From an uncultured Oscillospiraceae bacterium (lineage in GTDB: Bacteria; Bacillota; Clostridia; Oscillospirales; Ruminococcaceae), in the NCBI GenBank assembly GCA_905197685.1, contig CAJJZS010000003.1, positions 186,001-250,000 of the forward strand: DNA of 64,000 bases. The letters are read 5' to 3'. The notes under the pieces were generated by a model. That model was not told the DNA's origin, made no database searches, and saw only the letters and a list, made by a program, of their open reading frames with translations. A program made the position numbers and the translations under genes. Numbering within the stretch: the first letter of the stretch is position 1; the number at the start of each line of letters is the position of its first letter. Positions 8,711-17,641 of the stretch are shown here, piece after piece.

Positions 8711-10565
8711 AAAAATATTAAAACCGATAAACCCTCAAATTGTTGCGGTGATTAAATTGATACATTTTTATCATCATTGGGCAATTCCGTCTGAACTTGC
8801 CAAAAGCGCATTGACCGCGATTAAGCCGTTTATCAACATCATCTGTTCATCTGTTATATTAGACCGCTTGATTGCACGCAGCTCCCCGGAGCGGATAATG
8901 CAGACGGTATACTGGATGGTGGGGTTAAACCTGATTACAGCTTTTCTGATTGGGATTTTAGATTGGCTTAGAAAAAGCTATCTCAATCTTTATTATATCT
9001 CTGACCAGTGCTTTTCGGAAAAAGCGCTTCAGCTGGATTATGAACGGATGGAACAAACCGAAATTCGGGATATGATCCGCATGCATGACCAGGTTGTAAA
9101 TTTTGGCGGAGCGGAAAATTTTTTACAGATACTTGGAACAGTGGTACAAAATCTGGTTTCTTTGGTGTATGCAGTTGTTTTGATGCTTCCGTTTTTCTTT
9201 TCCGAAACGCTCACCAGTCAAGGAGCGGTTACTTTTTTCTTTACTTCTCCTTTAAGTTCTCTTGTTTTGGCAGCGGGAATTGCGATTTCTTTGTGGGTTT
9301 CTCTGCAAAACTTTAAAAAACAGGAGGATATGGTAAAGGAAAGCTGGAAGGAAGAGATGCAGTTTAACCGGCAGTTTCAGTATTTTCACAACTCCATTTC
9401 CAAGTACCAAAACGGAAAGGATATCCGCTCTTATTCTCTTGCAGAATTGTATTTAGACCGATTTCGCACCTGTATTCGGCACAGCACGGAATTTATGAAA
9501 AAACAGGTGAAAGCCGATCGGATTTACGGCGGCAGAATTGTGCTGATCAGTCAGGCGGCGATTGTTTTGTTTTATCTTGCTGTCGGCGCGAAGGCTTTGC
9601 TCGGCGTTATCAGCGTGGGAAGTATTTTAAAATATGTCAGTGCGCTTACCGGATTCCATGAAGCGTTTCTTGCCGTGATGAGCAACCTGACAGAGATGAA
9701 TGTCATGGCGGAACAGCTTAAATGCGATACCGATTTTTTCAGTATTTCCAATAAAAAGTATGAGGGACAGATTCCGGTGGAAAAGAGAAACGATAACGAG
9801 TATGAAATTGAATTTCGGAATGTTTCTTTTTCCTATCCGGGCAGTCGGAAAAAGGTTTTGGACCATGTTTCTTTCCGATTTCGGGTTGGAGAGAAGTTAG
9901 CGTTAGTCGGAAAAAACGGAGCGGGAAAAACAACCTTTATTAAGTTGCTTTGCCGCTTGTATGATCCAACGGACGGAGAGATTCTGCTCAACGGGATTGA
10001 TATTAAAAAGTATGATTATCAGGAGTATCAAAGTCTGTTTTCGGTTGTCTTTCAGGATTTTAAACTTTTTTCTTTTGAACTTGGGCAAAATGTAGCGGCA
10101 AACACCGATTATGAGGAGGAAGAGGTTTATCGGTGTTTGGAAAAAGCAGGAATCGGACAGAGGGTGCGGCAGATGAAACAGGGATTGAAAACCATTTTGT
10201 ACCAAACCGGTGACAATGGAGTGGAAATCTCCGGCGGAGAAGCGCAGAAAATTGCGATTGCCCGTGCCTTGTATAAAGATGCCCCGATTATTATTATGGA
10301 TGAACCGACCTCTGCACTTGATCCAATCAGCGAATATGAGATTTACTCGAAATTTGACCGTCTGGTTTGTGATAAAACCGCAATTTATATTTCTCACCGA
10401 ATGTCAAGCTGCCGCTTCTGCGACAGAATTATCGTTTTTGACGAGGGGAATATCCGTGAAAACGGCACACATGAACGACTGCTTGCCCAAAATGGGCTGT
10501 ACTCTCAGATGTGGAAGGCACAGGCAAAATACTATGAGGAAACTGCGGCTGAAACAGAAAAATAG
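8697..10565 (+). CDS. ABC transporter ATP-binding/permease protein, exporter subunit 2
   Basis: A 622-residue half-exporter: membrane domain to about residue 330, then Walker A GKNGAGKTT (about 404-412), signature ISGGEAQK, Walker B IIIMDEPTSALDP (about 530-542) and ISHRMSS. Both subunits keep the catalytic Glu, so unlike many heterodimeric exporters neither ATP site looks degenerate from these motifs. Translation is coupled to the upstream subunit by a 14-base overlap with GAGGGAGA before the ATG. Confidence 0.93.
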   Translation: MKINKKILKPINPQIVAVIKLIHFYHHWAIPSELAKSALTAIKPFINIICSSVILDRLIARSSPERIMQTVYWMVGLNLITAFLIGILDWLRKSYLNLYYISDQCFSEKALQLDYERMEQTEIRDMIRMHDQVVNFGGAENFLQILGTVVQNLVSLVYAVVLMLPFFFSETLTSQGAVTFFFTSPLSSLVLAAGIAISLWVSLQNFKKQEDMVKESWKEEMQFNRQFQYFHNSISKYQNGKDIRSYSLAELYLDRFRTCIRHSTEFMKKQVKADRIYGGRIVLISQAAIVLFYLAVGAKALLGVISVGSILKYVSALTGFHEAFLAVMSNLTEMNVMAEQLKCDTDFFSISNKKYEGQIPVEKRNDNEYEIEFRNVSFSYPGSRKKVLDHVSFRFRVGEKLALVGKNGAGKTTFIKLLCRLYDPTDGEILLNGIDIKKYDYQEYQSLFSVVFQDFKLFSFELGQNVAANTDYEEEEVYRCLEKAGIGQRVRQMKQGLKTILYQTGDNGVEISGGEAQKIAIARALYKDAPIIIMDEPTSALDPISEYEIYSKFDRLVCDKTAIYISHRMSSCRFCDRIIVFDEGNIRENGTHERLLAQNGLYSQMWKAQAKYYEETAAETEK

Positions 10566-10695
10566 GGCAAAATAAAAAGAAAAAAGGAAGACCTATCTTT
10601 GGAACAGTTTTAGGAGAACATATCCAAAAAGGATGCTTATAAAACTGCCGATTTTCCACCTTTTTCCTGTACTCAAAATATATTCCTTCAGCCAC

Positions 10696-10724
10696 TTGTT
10701 CCGTAAAGAAAAGAGGGGTATAAT
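10696..10724 (+). promoter_or_regulatory. Promoter of rnr
   Basis: The -35 TTGTTC (10696-10701), a 17-bp spacer and a consensus -10 TATAAT (10719-10724) place transcription start about 25 bases before the start codon. Confidence 0.7.
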
Positions 10725-10755
10725 AGAGGTACAGAAAGAAAGGACGGTGAATTCT

Positions 10756-12936
10756 ATGGCAAGAAAGCTTCACCATAAAAAACCATTCCGTGCCAACCGC
10801 GGTTTTGACCACCTGAGTTTGGATGCGCGTGTAATGCGGGTGTTAAAACATCAGAAGGAGCAGCCGATTGGAATCCGCGCATTGGAGGTGCAGGCGAGAA
10901 TTTTGCATCAGGAACGCGGCGAGTTTTATGATTTGTTAAAATCAATGGAGCAGCGCGGCGAGTTGTGGAGAAAGGGCACATCGGTTGTTCTGAGCAACGG
11001 CAAAGGCTTGATTCGGGCGGAGATTGTTTCGCTCAATGAAAAATTCGGCTTTGCCCGTCCGCAAGCACAGCAGGAAGGGGAGCAGGAGGAGGATATCTTT
11101 CTGCCGGGCAGGATGATGAACGGCGCAATGCCGGGAGACCTTGTTCTGGTGCTGCTCAAGCCGGGACAGAACCGGGGAGCAAACGAAAAGCGGGAAGGCG
11201 CGGTTGTAAAGGTGTTGCAGGAAAGCGACACTCCGCTAATTGGTGTGATTTGCCGCGAACCGTCGGGTTATTATCTTCGTCCTGACCGTATGCCTCGTAT
11301 GTTGCTGGAGGTACAGAAAGGCAGCTTGCACGGAGCGAGGGACGGGGACAAGGTGCTTGCAAAGATTGTTTTCCGAGGGAGCAGTCATTTTTCTCACCGG
11401 GTTTCGGTAGAAAAGGTGTTTGGTGATTCCAATCAGGCGAAAATTTGCTGTGAAGCAGTTTTGGCAAACTACAATGCTCGCATCGAATTTGACCCTCAGG
11501 CTGCGCAGGAGGCAAAGGAAATTGCTGCGCGTGGAATTCCGATATCCGAACTCAGCGATCGAATGGATTTGACCGATATGGATATTTTCACCATCGATTC
11601 GGCAGACAGTAAGGATTTGGACGATGCCGTTTCTTTGGAACGGGACGAAGAACATTGGTTTTTGGGAGTTCACATCGCAGATGTCAGCCACTATGTCCGT
11701 CAGGGAAGTGCGCTGGATTTGGAAGCCTACCGCCGCGGAACCAGCATCTATTACGCAGACCAGGTGATTCCAATGCTGCCCAAAGAACTGTCGAACGGAA
11801 TTTGTTCGTTAAATCCCGATGAGGTGCGCCTGACTTTTTCTGCATTGATTACCCTGAAGCCGAGCGCAGAAATCGAAGGATTCCGCTTTGTAAAGAGTTA
11901 TATCCGTTCCCGCGTAAAGGGCGTTTACAGCGAAATTAACCGTATTTTGGACAATACGGCAGATGAAGAAATTTTAAACAAATATGCGCAGCTGATACCG
12001 CAGATTCGTCTGATGCAGCAGTTAGCGCAGATTTTGCGCAAGCGCAGATTTGACCGCGGCGCGATGAACATCAGCTCCAACGAATCCAAGTTTGTGATTG
12101 AAAACGGAAAAATTCTGGATATTGTACCTCGTCCGACGGGAGAGAGCGAGAGGATGATTGAGGAATTTATGCTCACCGCAAACCAGGCGGCGGCAACCCT
12201 TGCAATGGAACAGGAGCTGCCGTTTTTATACCGTGTGCATGAAAATCCGCCGGTTATCAAGGTAAATCTGCTGCACGGTTTGTTAAATCGTTTGGGAATT
12301 ACGGCAGATAAGCTGTTAGAAAACCCGCGGCCAAAGGATTTTTCGCAGATATTGGAGAGCGTGCGGGGAACAGAGTTAGAGCCTGCCATCAACGGGCAGC
12401 TGCTACGTACCATGTCCAAGGCGGTTTACTCGGAAAGAAATATCGGGCATTTTGGTTTGGTACTGGATAACTACACTCATTTTACCTCCCCAATCCGCCG
12501 CTATCCCGACCTTGCCATTCACCGTATTTTGACAAGCTATTTTGCAAAAATGCCGCAGGAAAAGCTCAAGAAGCGCTACGGCAGCTTTGTGCAGGCAGCT
12601 GCCAAAAATTCCAGTGAGATGGAAGTAAATGCCATGAATATAGAGCGTGACTGTGACGATTGCTATAAAGCGGAATATATGTCGGGTTATCTGGGAGAAT
12701 GTTTTGACGGAAGAATTACCGGCGTTGCTCCGTACGGATTTTATGTGGAACTGGAAAACAGCGTGGAGGGCATGGTATCGGTGCGCGACCTTCCGGTCGG
12801 CGACTATCAGCTGGACGAAGGAATTGAGCTGAAAGAGATGCTGACTTCCACCGTTTACCGAATCGGTCAGCCGATACGGGTTAAAACAGCTTCGGTTGAT
12901 GTATCCGCAGGTCAGGTTAATTTTGTACTTGCATGA
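10756..12936 (+). CDS. rnr: Ribonuclease R
   Basis: This is a 3'-5' exoribonuclease of the RNB family that degrades structured RNA. Domains in order: winged-helix N-terminus, cold-shock/OB region (EKFGFARP...DIFLPGRMMNGAMPGDLV), RNB catalytic domain beginning near residue 280 with the acidic cluster DSADSKDLDDAVS that binds the two metal ions, and a C-terminal S1 domain (ECFDGRITGVAPYGFYVELENSVEG without a long basic tail). The ATG at 10756 was chosen over the longer open frame because a consensus promoter lies at 10696-10724 and GAAAGGACGG precedes the ATG. Confidence 0.95.
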   Translation: MARKLHHKKPFRANRGFDHLSLDARVMRVLKHQKEQPIGIRALEVQARILHQERGEFYDLLKSMEQRGELWRKGTSVVLSNGKGLIRAEIVSLNEKFGFARPQAQQEGEQEEDIFLPGRMMNGAMPGDLVLVLLKPGQNRGANEKREGAVVKVLQESDTPLIGVICREPSGYYLRPDRMPRMLLEVQKGSLHGARDGDKVLAKIVFRGSSHFSHRVSVEKVFGDSNQAKICCEAVLANYNARIEFDPQAAQEAKEIAARGIPISELSDRMDLTDMDIFTIDSADSKDLDDAVSLERDEEHWFLGVHIADVSHYVRQGSALDLEAYRRGTSIYYADQVIPMLPKELSNGICSLNPDEVRLTFSALITLKPSAEIEGFRFVKSYIRSRVKGVYSEINRILDNTADEEILNKYAQLIPQIRLMQQLAQILRKRRFDRGAMNISSNESKFVIENGKILDIVPRPTGESERMIEEFMLTANQAAATLAMEQELPFLYRVHENPPVIKVNLLHGLLNRLGITADKLLENPRPKDFSQILESVRGTELEPAINGQLLRTMSKAVYSERNIGHFGLVLDNYTHFTSPIRRYPDLAIHRILTSYFAKMPQEKLKKRYGSFVQAAAKNSSEMEVNAMNIERDCDDCYKAEYMSGYLGECFDGRITGVAPYGFYVELENSVEGMVSVRDLPVGDYQLDEGIELKEMLTSTVYRIGQPIRVKTASVDVSAGQVNFVLA

Positions 12937-12951
12937 TAGACGGAAAAACGC

Positions 12952-12982
12952 AAAAACAGACGGTTTTTTACCGTCTGTTTTT
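12952..12982 (+). terminator. Terminator after rnr
   Basis: The perfect arms AAAAACAGACGG (12952-12963) and CCGTCTGTTTTT (12971-12982) surround a 7-base loop. The reverse orientation also fits the convergent GNAT gene. Confidence 0.88.
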
Positions 12983-12988
12983 GTGTTT

Positions 12989-13432
12989 CTACAACTGTTT
13001 GGACATGGAGATATGCGGGCAGTACTCGTCTAAATATTCCTCGCCGGAAGGGGTGTATCCGTTTTTAAGATAGAAGCCTTTTGCGCGTACCTGTGCGCTT
13101 AAATGAGCTGTGGCAGGTCCTTTTGCAAGTTCCCGTACCTTATCTTCGCAGGCATTTAAAATCAATCTGCCGATTTTTTTGCCGCGGTATTCTTCCAGTA
13201 CGCAGATTCTGCCCAGCTGCCAGATGCCGTCAGCGTCCTTATAGATGCGCGCTGCACCGATTGGTTCCTCCCCGTCATACACCGTCAGATGCCAGCTGAC
13301 CTTGTCCAAATCGTCGAATTCTACCTGAAATCCCTGTTCTACAACAAATACAGTTGCACGAACAAAGAAAGCGTCCTCGCTGCCCTTTTTGCCCTGTGTC
13401 CAGTTTAATTCATACTGTGGTCGTTTTGCCAA
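12989..13432 (-). CDS. GNAT family N-acetyltransferase
   Basis: A 147-residue single-domain GNAT: VRATVFVVEQGF near residue 25 (the ElaA/YjdJ-like branch), then IGAARIY, and the acetyl-CoA pyrophosphate-binding loop GRICVLEEYRGKKIG (Q/RxxGxG/A type), followed by the KNGY segment. It would transfer acetyl from acetyl-CoA to a small molecule or protein amine, and the substrate cannot be told. The start is TTG at 13432 with AAGGAGG 8 bases upstream. Confidence 0.88.
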   Translation of the reverse strand: MAKRPQYELNWTQGKKGSEDAFFVRATVFVVEQGFQVEFDDLDKVSWHLTVYDGEEPIGAARIYKDADGIWQLGRICVLEEYRGKKIGRLILNACEDKVRELAKGPATAHLSAQVRAKGFYLKNGYTPSGEEYLDEYCPHISMSKQL

Positions 13433-13474
13433 AGCGATTCCTCCTTGTTTTGGGAATAGCTTTATTATAGCCGA

Positions 13475-13729
13475 TTATATGCCGCAAATCAATCGAATCA
13501 GCAAAAGAAAAATACACCCCGGGATTCCAAAAACAGCGCATACCGCCATCGCAGGGAGGGTGAGGGCAAGTCCGATTACCGGAAAAAGAAATTGCAGCGC
13601 GGCAAGTCCGGCAATTCCGCTGACAGCGGTGAACAAGCAGCCTTTGAGCAGATAACGGTGGTTGAATAAAAACAAAATCTCGATAAAAATGCAGGCAACA
13701 AGCGAGAAAAACAGAACGCTTTGATCCAT
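13475..13729 (-). CDS. BofA-like pro-sigma-K processing inhibitor family protein
   Basis: An 84-residue, very hydrophobic protein with two to three membrane helices and the BofA-type tail (FPVIGLALTLPAMAVCAVFGIPGCIFLLLIRLI). In Bacillus, BofA holds the SpoIVFB protease inactive in the outer forespore membrane. Many Clostridia keep a short homologue whose role is less certain. The start was placed at the ATG at 13729 (AAAGGAAAG upstream). Longer open frames reaching 13933 and beyond lack a ribosome binding site and run antisense through the Nudix gene. Confidence 0.75.
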   Translation of the reverse strand: MDQSVLFFSLVACIFIEILFLFNHRYLLKGCLFTAVSGIAGLAALQFLFPVIGLALTLPAMAVCAVFGIPGCIFLLLIRLICGI

Positions 13730-13812
13730 AGAATCTTTCCTTTCCGGTTGAATTGTGGTATAATCATATGAAAGAAAAGCAGAAAATATGAGCCGAAAAG
13801 GAGGAAAGTGAA

Positions 13813-14259
13813 ATGAATGTTTTTTGTTTGGAACAATGTCCGAAAGGGAAAGAAACGCAGCTGCGTTTTGTTGTGATTGTCTGTGAAATGGACGGAAAAT
13901 GGTTGTATTGCCGACACAAAAAGCGCGATACATGGGAAGTTCCGGGCGGTCATATTGAAGCGGGAGAAACTCCGGAGCAGGCGGCGCGCAGAGAATTGTA
14001 TGAGGAAACAGGTGCGGCGGAATACCGACTGTTTGATTTGGGAGTTTATTGTGTGGAACGAGAGGGAGAGGAGAGCTTCGGCGCGCTGTTTTTTGCGCAG
14101 ATCAGCCGGCTTTCCCCTCTGCCGCAGGAGTTTGAGATGAGTTGTGTCAAGCTGTTTTGTGAACCGCCGGCAGAGCAGACCTACCCACAGATTCAACCAA
14201 AGCTGGTAGAGTGGGTGAAAAAATCTCGGATTTGGCAGCAGCAAAAAACAGAAGAATAA
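13813..14259 (+). CDS. Nudix hydrolase
   Basis: The complete Nudix box Gx5Ex7REUxEExGU is seen at residues about 45-67 (GGHIEAGETPEQ then AARRELYEETG). Such enzymes hydrolyse nucleoside diphosphates linked to another moiety. The RHKKRDTWEVPGGH context is of the MutT/8-oxo-dGTP type but the substrate is not determined. The ATG follows AAAAGGAGG. A TATAAT at 13759-13764 in the divergent gap with the BofA-like gene is a plausible -10. Confidence 0.92.
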   Translation: MNVFCLEQCPKGKETQLRFVVIVCEMDGKWLYCRHKKRDTWEVPGGHIEAGETPEQAARRELYEETGAAEYRLFDLGVYCVEREGEESFGALFFAQISRLSPLPQEFEMSCVKLFCEPPAEQTYPQIQPKLVEWVKKSRIWQQQKTEE

Positions 14260-14261
14260 AG

Positions 14262-14297
14262 CAAAGAAGGGCAGCCGTTTGTGCTGTCCTTCTTTGT
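14262..14297. terminator. Terminator between Nudix gene and galT
   Basis: The 14-base arms CAAAGAAGGGCAGC-like and GCTGTCCTTCTTTG form a hairpin with one mismatch. It is shared by two convergent genes. Confidence 0.75.
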
Positions 14298-14339
14298 TCC
14301 GTGGTTCTTAATATTGTCTTTTTCCGAGTCAGGCAAAGG

Positions 14340-15311
14340 TTACAGAGAATTTTGATAACGCTCATAAGCGTCACGCAGTTCAGCGGCGGTTTCCTCCGGG
14401 CAGCGCGGGTTGCAGTGCGCCCATGCGCCGGTTTCGCTGGAAGCGTTGAATTTCTGCTGATGTTCCGAACGAAGCGGCGGGAAAAATTCAACATGGAAGT
14501 GAAAATCGTTTTCAACATCCCCGCTGTTGACCGGAGCGTTGTGCATACACATCATGTAAGGAAATTCCTTATGGAACAGAGTGTCAAACATTCCTACAAT
14601 TTGCTTTAAGGTGATGCCAAAGTCGTTTTTTTCCTGTTCATTCATATCGGTGATGTGGGAAATATGGCGTTTTGGGAAAACATAGATTCCGTATGGATAT
14701 TCGGTAAAGAATGGGAGAAATACGGTGAAAGAATCATTTTCAAAGACAATTCTCTTGCCAAATTCCTTTTCGGCAGAAAGCATATCGCAGAATAAGCAGC
14801 GGTTGTTCTGCGCGCGGTATTCCTGAGCGGAGGCAAGTTCCAACTGCAATTTTTTTGGAATAACGGAATATCCGTAAATCTGACCGTGCGGGTGCGGCAT
14901 CGAAGTGCCGACCATGCTGCCGCGGTTTTCAAAGATAAAGACATATTTAATCTGTTCGTCTTTGCGGATTTCTTCATAGCGTTCCGCCCACAAATCTACC
15001 AGCTTTCTCATATGTTGGTCGCTTAACTGTGCCAAAGTGGTTGTGTGTCCGGGAGAGTAGAGGATAACCTCGCATTTGCCGTAAGAGGGACGAACCTTGA
15101 AAAAATCATTGGCAACATCATCCGGCATCGGCGGATTTTGAGAAAGCGCAGGGAAATCGTTATCATATTTTAAAACTTCGTAATCATCGGGAACTTTGCC
15201 GGAACCGGGGCAGAACGGACACCAGTCTTTAGGCATCTGCGGGCGGTTTTGCCGGTTCGAGTTAATCATGACCCAGTCCTGGATGAGAGGGTGCCATCTT
15301 AATTCAGCCAT
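14340..15311 (-). CDS. galT: Galactose-1-phosphate uridylyltransferase
   Basis: A 323-residue Leloir pathway enzyme that swaps UMP between UDP-glucose and galactose-1-phosphate. The histidine-triad-like active site HPHGQ is at residues 140-144, and zinc-binding cysteines are at C31 and C34 (CPFCPGSGK). The RWHPLIQDWVMI N-terminus is typical. The start at 15311 has AAGGAGG upstream. It lies 15 bases downstream of galK on the same strand, so galKT form an operon. No galE or galactose transporter is present in the window. Confidence 0.95.
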   Translation of the reverse strand: MAELRWHPLIQDWVMINSNRQNRPQMPKDWCPFCPGSGKVPDDYEVLKYDNDFPALSQNPPMPDDVANDFFKVRPSYGKCEVILYSPGHTTTLAQLSDQHMRKLVDLWAERYEEIRKDEQIKYVFIFENRGSMVGTSMPHPHGQIYGYSVIPKKLQLELASAQEYRAQNNRCLFCDMLSAEKEFGKRIVFENDSFTVFLPFFTEYPYGIYVFPKRHISHITDMNEQEKNDFGITLKQIVGMFDTLFHKEFPYMMCMHNAPVNSGDVENDFHFHVEFFPPLRSEHQQKFNASSETGAWAHCNPRCPEETAAELRDAYERYQNSL

Positions 15312-15326
15312 AAGAAATCCTCCTTG

Positions 15327-16619
15327 TTACTGTTGATTTTCTGTCAGCTCAAAGCCGCCGCACGGACGGATGGATAAGAGGTGACAGCTGTTTTTACCGG
15401 TAATCTGCTCCATTTGAGCAACGAACTGCTCTGCTTCCTGCTGTTCGATAAAGACCTGAATGGTTCCGCCGAATCCTCCGCCGTGAATGCGGCAAACCCC
15501 GTGTCCGTTCAGTAAATGTTCGGCAGCCATCAAAGCCACGCTTGCCGGCTGAGAGAGGGGGGAGAAGGACGGATAGATGTTTTGCAGGTACATATAAGAG
15601 GAGCGTCCCGATTCTTTGCAGAGCGTTAAGAATCCGGGAATATCATTCTGTTTTAAGGTGTGGGAAACCTGCTGCGCCCGCAGATTTTCCGAGAAGAAAT
15701 GGTGAGCGCGCAGGACAGCACGGTCACAGGTCTGTTCGCGGACAGCGGCAAGGCTGCGGTAAAAGTCTTCGGCAGGCACTTGGCGCAGGTAATCCTTGCC
15801 GAAAAAGGCAGCAACCGATTTCATTTCGGCAGGAACGGCAGCATATTCTTCGGTAAGGTCGGAATGATCTCCTTTTACATCAATGATATACATCTGATAG
15901 CCGAATTTGGTAAGGTCAAAGTCAGTTTTTTCCACAATCGGCTGTTCGGGATGATAAAAGTCAATCGAAACAAATCCGCCTACAGAGCAAGCCATCTGGT
16001 CCATCAGACCGCAGGGTTTTCCGAAGAATTTGTTTTCGGCTGCCTGTCCGATTTGCGCAAGCAGAACAGGGTCAACCGAGCTGTCATTATACAGGCAGGA
16101 AAAGACGGTTCCGATTAAAATTTCAAAAGCGGCAGAGGAAGAAAGTCCCGAACCTCTGAGTACCTCGGAGGATACACACAGGTCAACACCGCTGATATGA
16201 AATCCTTTTTCGGCAAAAACGGCAGCCACTCCGCGGATTAAAGCAGGGGTTGTGTTGATTTCTTCCGGATGTACACTCAGGTCATCCAGGCAGATTTCCT
16301 GAAATTCAAAGCCTTCCGACTGGATACGCACGCAGTTGCAATCATTTTTTGCAGCGGCTGCAATCATATCCAGATTGATGCTTGCAGCAACCACGCAGCC
16401 TCTTTGATGGTCGGTATGATTTCCGCTGATTTCGGTGCGTCCCGGGGCGCTGAAAAGGCGAGGAGCGGGACTGTTTGGAAATACTTGAGAAAAGATGCTG
16501 AGCAAGCGACAGTAGCGTTCCCTTTGATGGGGAATCTGTCTGTCATGGTACAGGTAGGAGAGGGCGCGATCATATGCGCCCTGAGAAATTTTATCTGCAA
16601 CAGAAGAAGTGTTTTGCAT
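15327..16619 (-). CDS. galK: Galactokinase
   Basis: A GHMP-family kinase of 430 residues that phosphorylates galactose at C1. The substrate signature near residues 59-72 reads PGRTEISGNHTDHQ. The ATP loop GSGLSSSAAF is at 156-165, and the C-terminal motif 3 reads RIHGGGFGGTIQVF. The N-terminus is about 30-40 residues longer than E. coli GalK. The ATG at 16619 follows GGAGGGG. It is first in the galKT operon, with a plausible sigma-A promoter at 16677-16705. Confidence 0.95.
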   Translation of the reverse strand: MQNTSSVADKISQGAYDRALSYLYHDRQIPHQRERYCRLLSIFSQVFPNSPAPRLFSAPGRTEISGNHTDHQRGCVVAASINLDMIAAAAKNDCNCVRIQSEGFEFQEICLDDLSVHPEEINTTPALIRGVAAVFAEKGFHISGVDLCVSSEVLRGSGLSSSAAFEILIGTVFSCLYNDSSVDPVLLAQIGQAAENKFFGKPCGLMDQMACSVGGFVSIDFYHPEQPIVEKTDFDLTKFGYQMYIIDVKGDHSDLTEEYAAVPAEMKSVAAFFGKDYLRQVPAEDFYRSLAAVREQTCDRAVLRAHHFFSENLRAQQVSHTLKQNDIPGFLTLCKESGRSSYMYLQNIYPSFSPLSQPASVALMAAEHLLNGHGVCRIHGGGFGGTIQVFIEQQEAEQFVAQMEQITGKNSCHLLSIRPCGGFELTENQQ

Positions 16620-16676
16620 GAGAACCCCTCCATAAAGATGTCTTAGTTTAGGATAGAAACAAATCTACTCTATATT

Positions 16677-16705
16677 AGAATATCGTATCTCTTGACTGAA
16701 ATCAA
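16677..16705 (-). promoter_or_regulatory. Putative galKT promoter
   Basis: Read on the minus strand: TTGATT (16705-16700), a 17-bp spacer, TATTCT (16682-16677). It lies 58 bases before galK. No clear operator was recognised. Confidence 0.5.
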
Positions 16706-16801
16706 TATGAAGATGTGGGGAAATAAAGAGAAGTTTTTTGTTGATTTTTTATCATCACGACGATTTAAACAATGTTTTGTTTTAAAAATATACAGAATAG
16801 A

Positions 16802-16836
16802 CAAAGACCGCTCGGATAAGCTCCGAACGGTCTTTG
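16802..16836. terminator. Terminator after coat-protein genes
   Basis: The arms CAAAGACCGCTCGG (16802-16815) and CCGAACGGTCTTTG (16823-16836) pair with one mismatch around a 7-base loop. Confidence 0.82.
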
Positions 16837-16840
16837 AAAA

Positions 16841-17110
16841 CTAATTCATAGGGGAGGAAAACTTCATCTTTGCCTGACGGATTTTTTCTTCCGGGGCGTC
16901 CTGTGTCGGGTACCAGCCGCGCTTCTGCATCTCGGAAAAAACATCGTGCTGAATCTGATGTTCTTCCGACAGTAAATTCATAAATTCGTTCATTAAAGAA
17001 GGAGAAGCGCACTCGTTGGCGTAGTTGTTGTAGTTATCGGTCATAAATTTCTCGGAGGACAAAGCGTCGGTAAGCATTTCTCGGTCGGTTAAGGTGTGTT
17101 TATTCATCAT
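16841..17110 (-). CDS. Spore coat protein, CotF-like
   Basis: An 89-residue helical protein with the CotF-family signature LTDREMLTDALSSEK, then a FMTDNYNNYANEC segment and LLSEEHQIQ. These ferritin-like-fold small proteins are assembled into the coat of Firmicute endospores. An adjacent 60-residue relative lies 15 bases upstream on the same strand, implying co-transcription from the mother cell. The C-terminal KRGWY segment is typical of the family. Start: ATG at 17110 with GGAGGAAAAA upstream. Confidence 0.87.
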   Translation of the reverse strand: MMNKHTLTDREMLTDALSSEKFMTDNYNNYANECASPSLMNEFMNLLSEEHQIQHDVFSEMQKRGWYPTQDAPEEKIRQAKMKFSSPMN

Positions 17111-17125
17111 TTTTTCCTCCTATCG

Positions 17126-17308
17126 TTAGGCTAACAGATTCAGCAGCTTGTTTTTGTGGATTTCATGTTTGGACGCAATCTGTTCGCAGGCGGTTTTCAG
17201 CTGCTGGTCCTGCGTCATCTCGGAATACATTTTAAATTTTTGAATCAGGATTTGTTCCTGTCCGAGCTGTTCCTCAATGGCGGTCAGTTCTTTGGTTGTC
17301 AGATTCAT
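17126..17308 (-). CDS. Small CotF-related spore coat protein
   Basis: A 60-residue all-helical protein (LTTKELTAIEEQLGQEQILI then QKFKMYSEMTQDQQLK) that corresponds to the first helical hairpin of CotF-like proteins. It is the upstream member of a two-gene coat cluster. AGGTGAT precedes the ATG. The function is inferred from similarity and from the neighbour. Confidence 0.78.
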   Translation of the reverse strand: MNLTTKELTAIEEQLGQEQILIQKFKMYSEMTQDQQLKTACEQIASKHEIHKNKLLNLLA

Positions 17309-17641
17309 ACAATCACCTCATACACTGATTTTGTGGTTTTGATTCCGATTACAGTATGCCCGTTTTTGGCAGTTTAAACACAGGAGTTTTTTAAACAGCA
17401 AATATTTTTTACGAATCAAAAACAACAATCGGAAAAAACAGGAAAATCGGGGGAAGATTGCCGTTTTTCCGAAAAATTACCGACGAAAAGGGTATTGCAA
17501 AAAGGGAAAAGAGCAGATATAATAAATCACAGACGTAGGAAGTGTGTGGAGAACTTCAACAGCAGACAGGATTTTTTTAATACACAATCGGACAGCAGGG
17601 GTTTTGACAGAAGAAACGGAACAATCATAGGAGGAAAAAAG
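17309..17641. other. Divergent intergenic region with promoter and long leader
   Basis: 333 bases separate the coat gene pair from the surface-protein gene. The only clear signal is the sigma-A-type promoter at 17495-17523, which leaves a leader of about 110 bases. No conserved riboswitch was recognised in the leader. Sporulation promoters for the coat genes could not be placed with confidence. Confidence 0.6.
17495..17523 (+). promoter_or_regulatory. Promoter of surface-protein gene
   Basis: TTGCAA (17495-17500), a 17-bp spacer and consensus TATAAT (17518-17523). Confidence 0.75.

Noticed and set aside
13576..14244. 222-aa minus-strand frame across the BofA-like and Nudix genes
   Set aside because: No ribosome binding site, and it runs antisense to an intact Nudix box. 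The frame used for the BofA-like protein is a different one.
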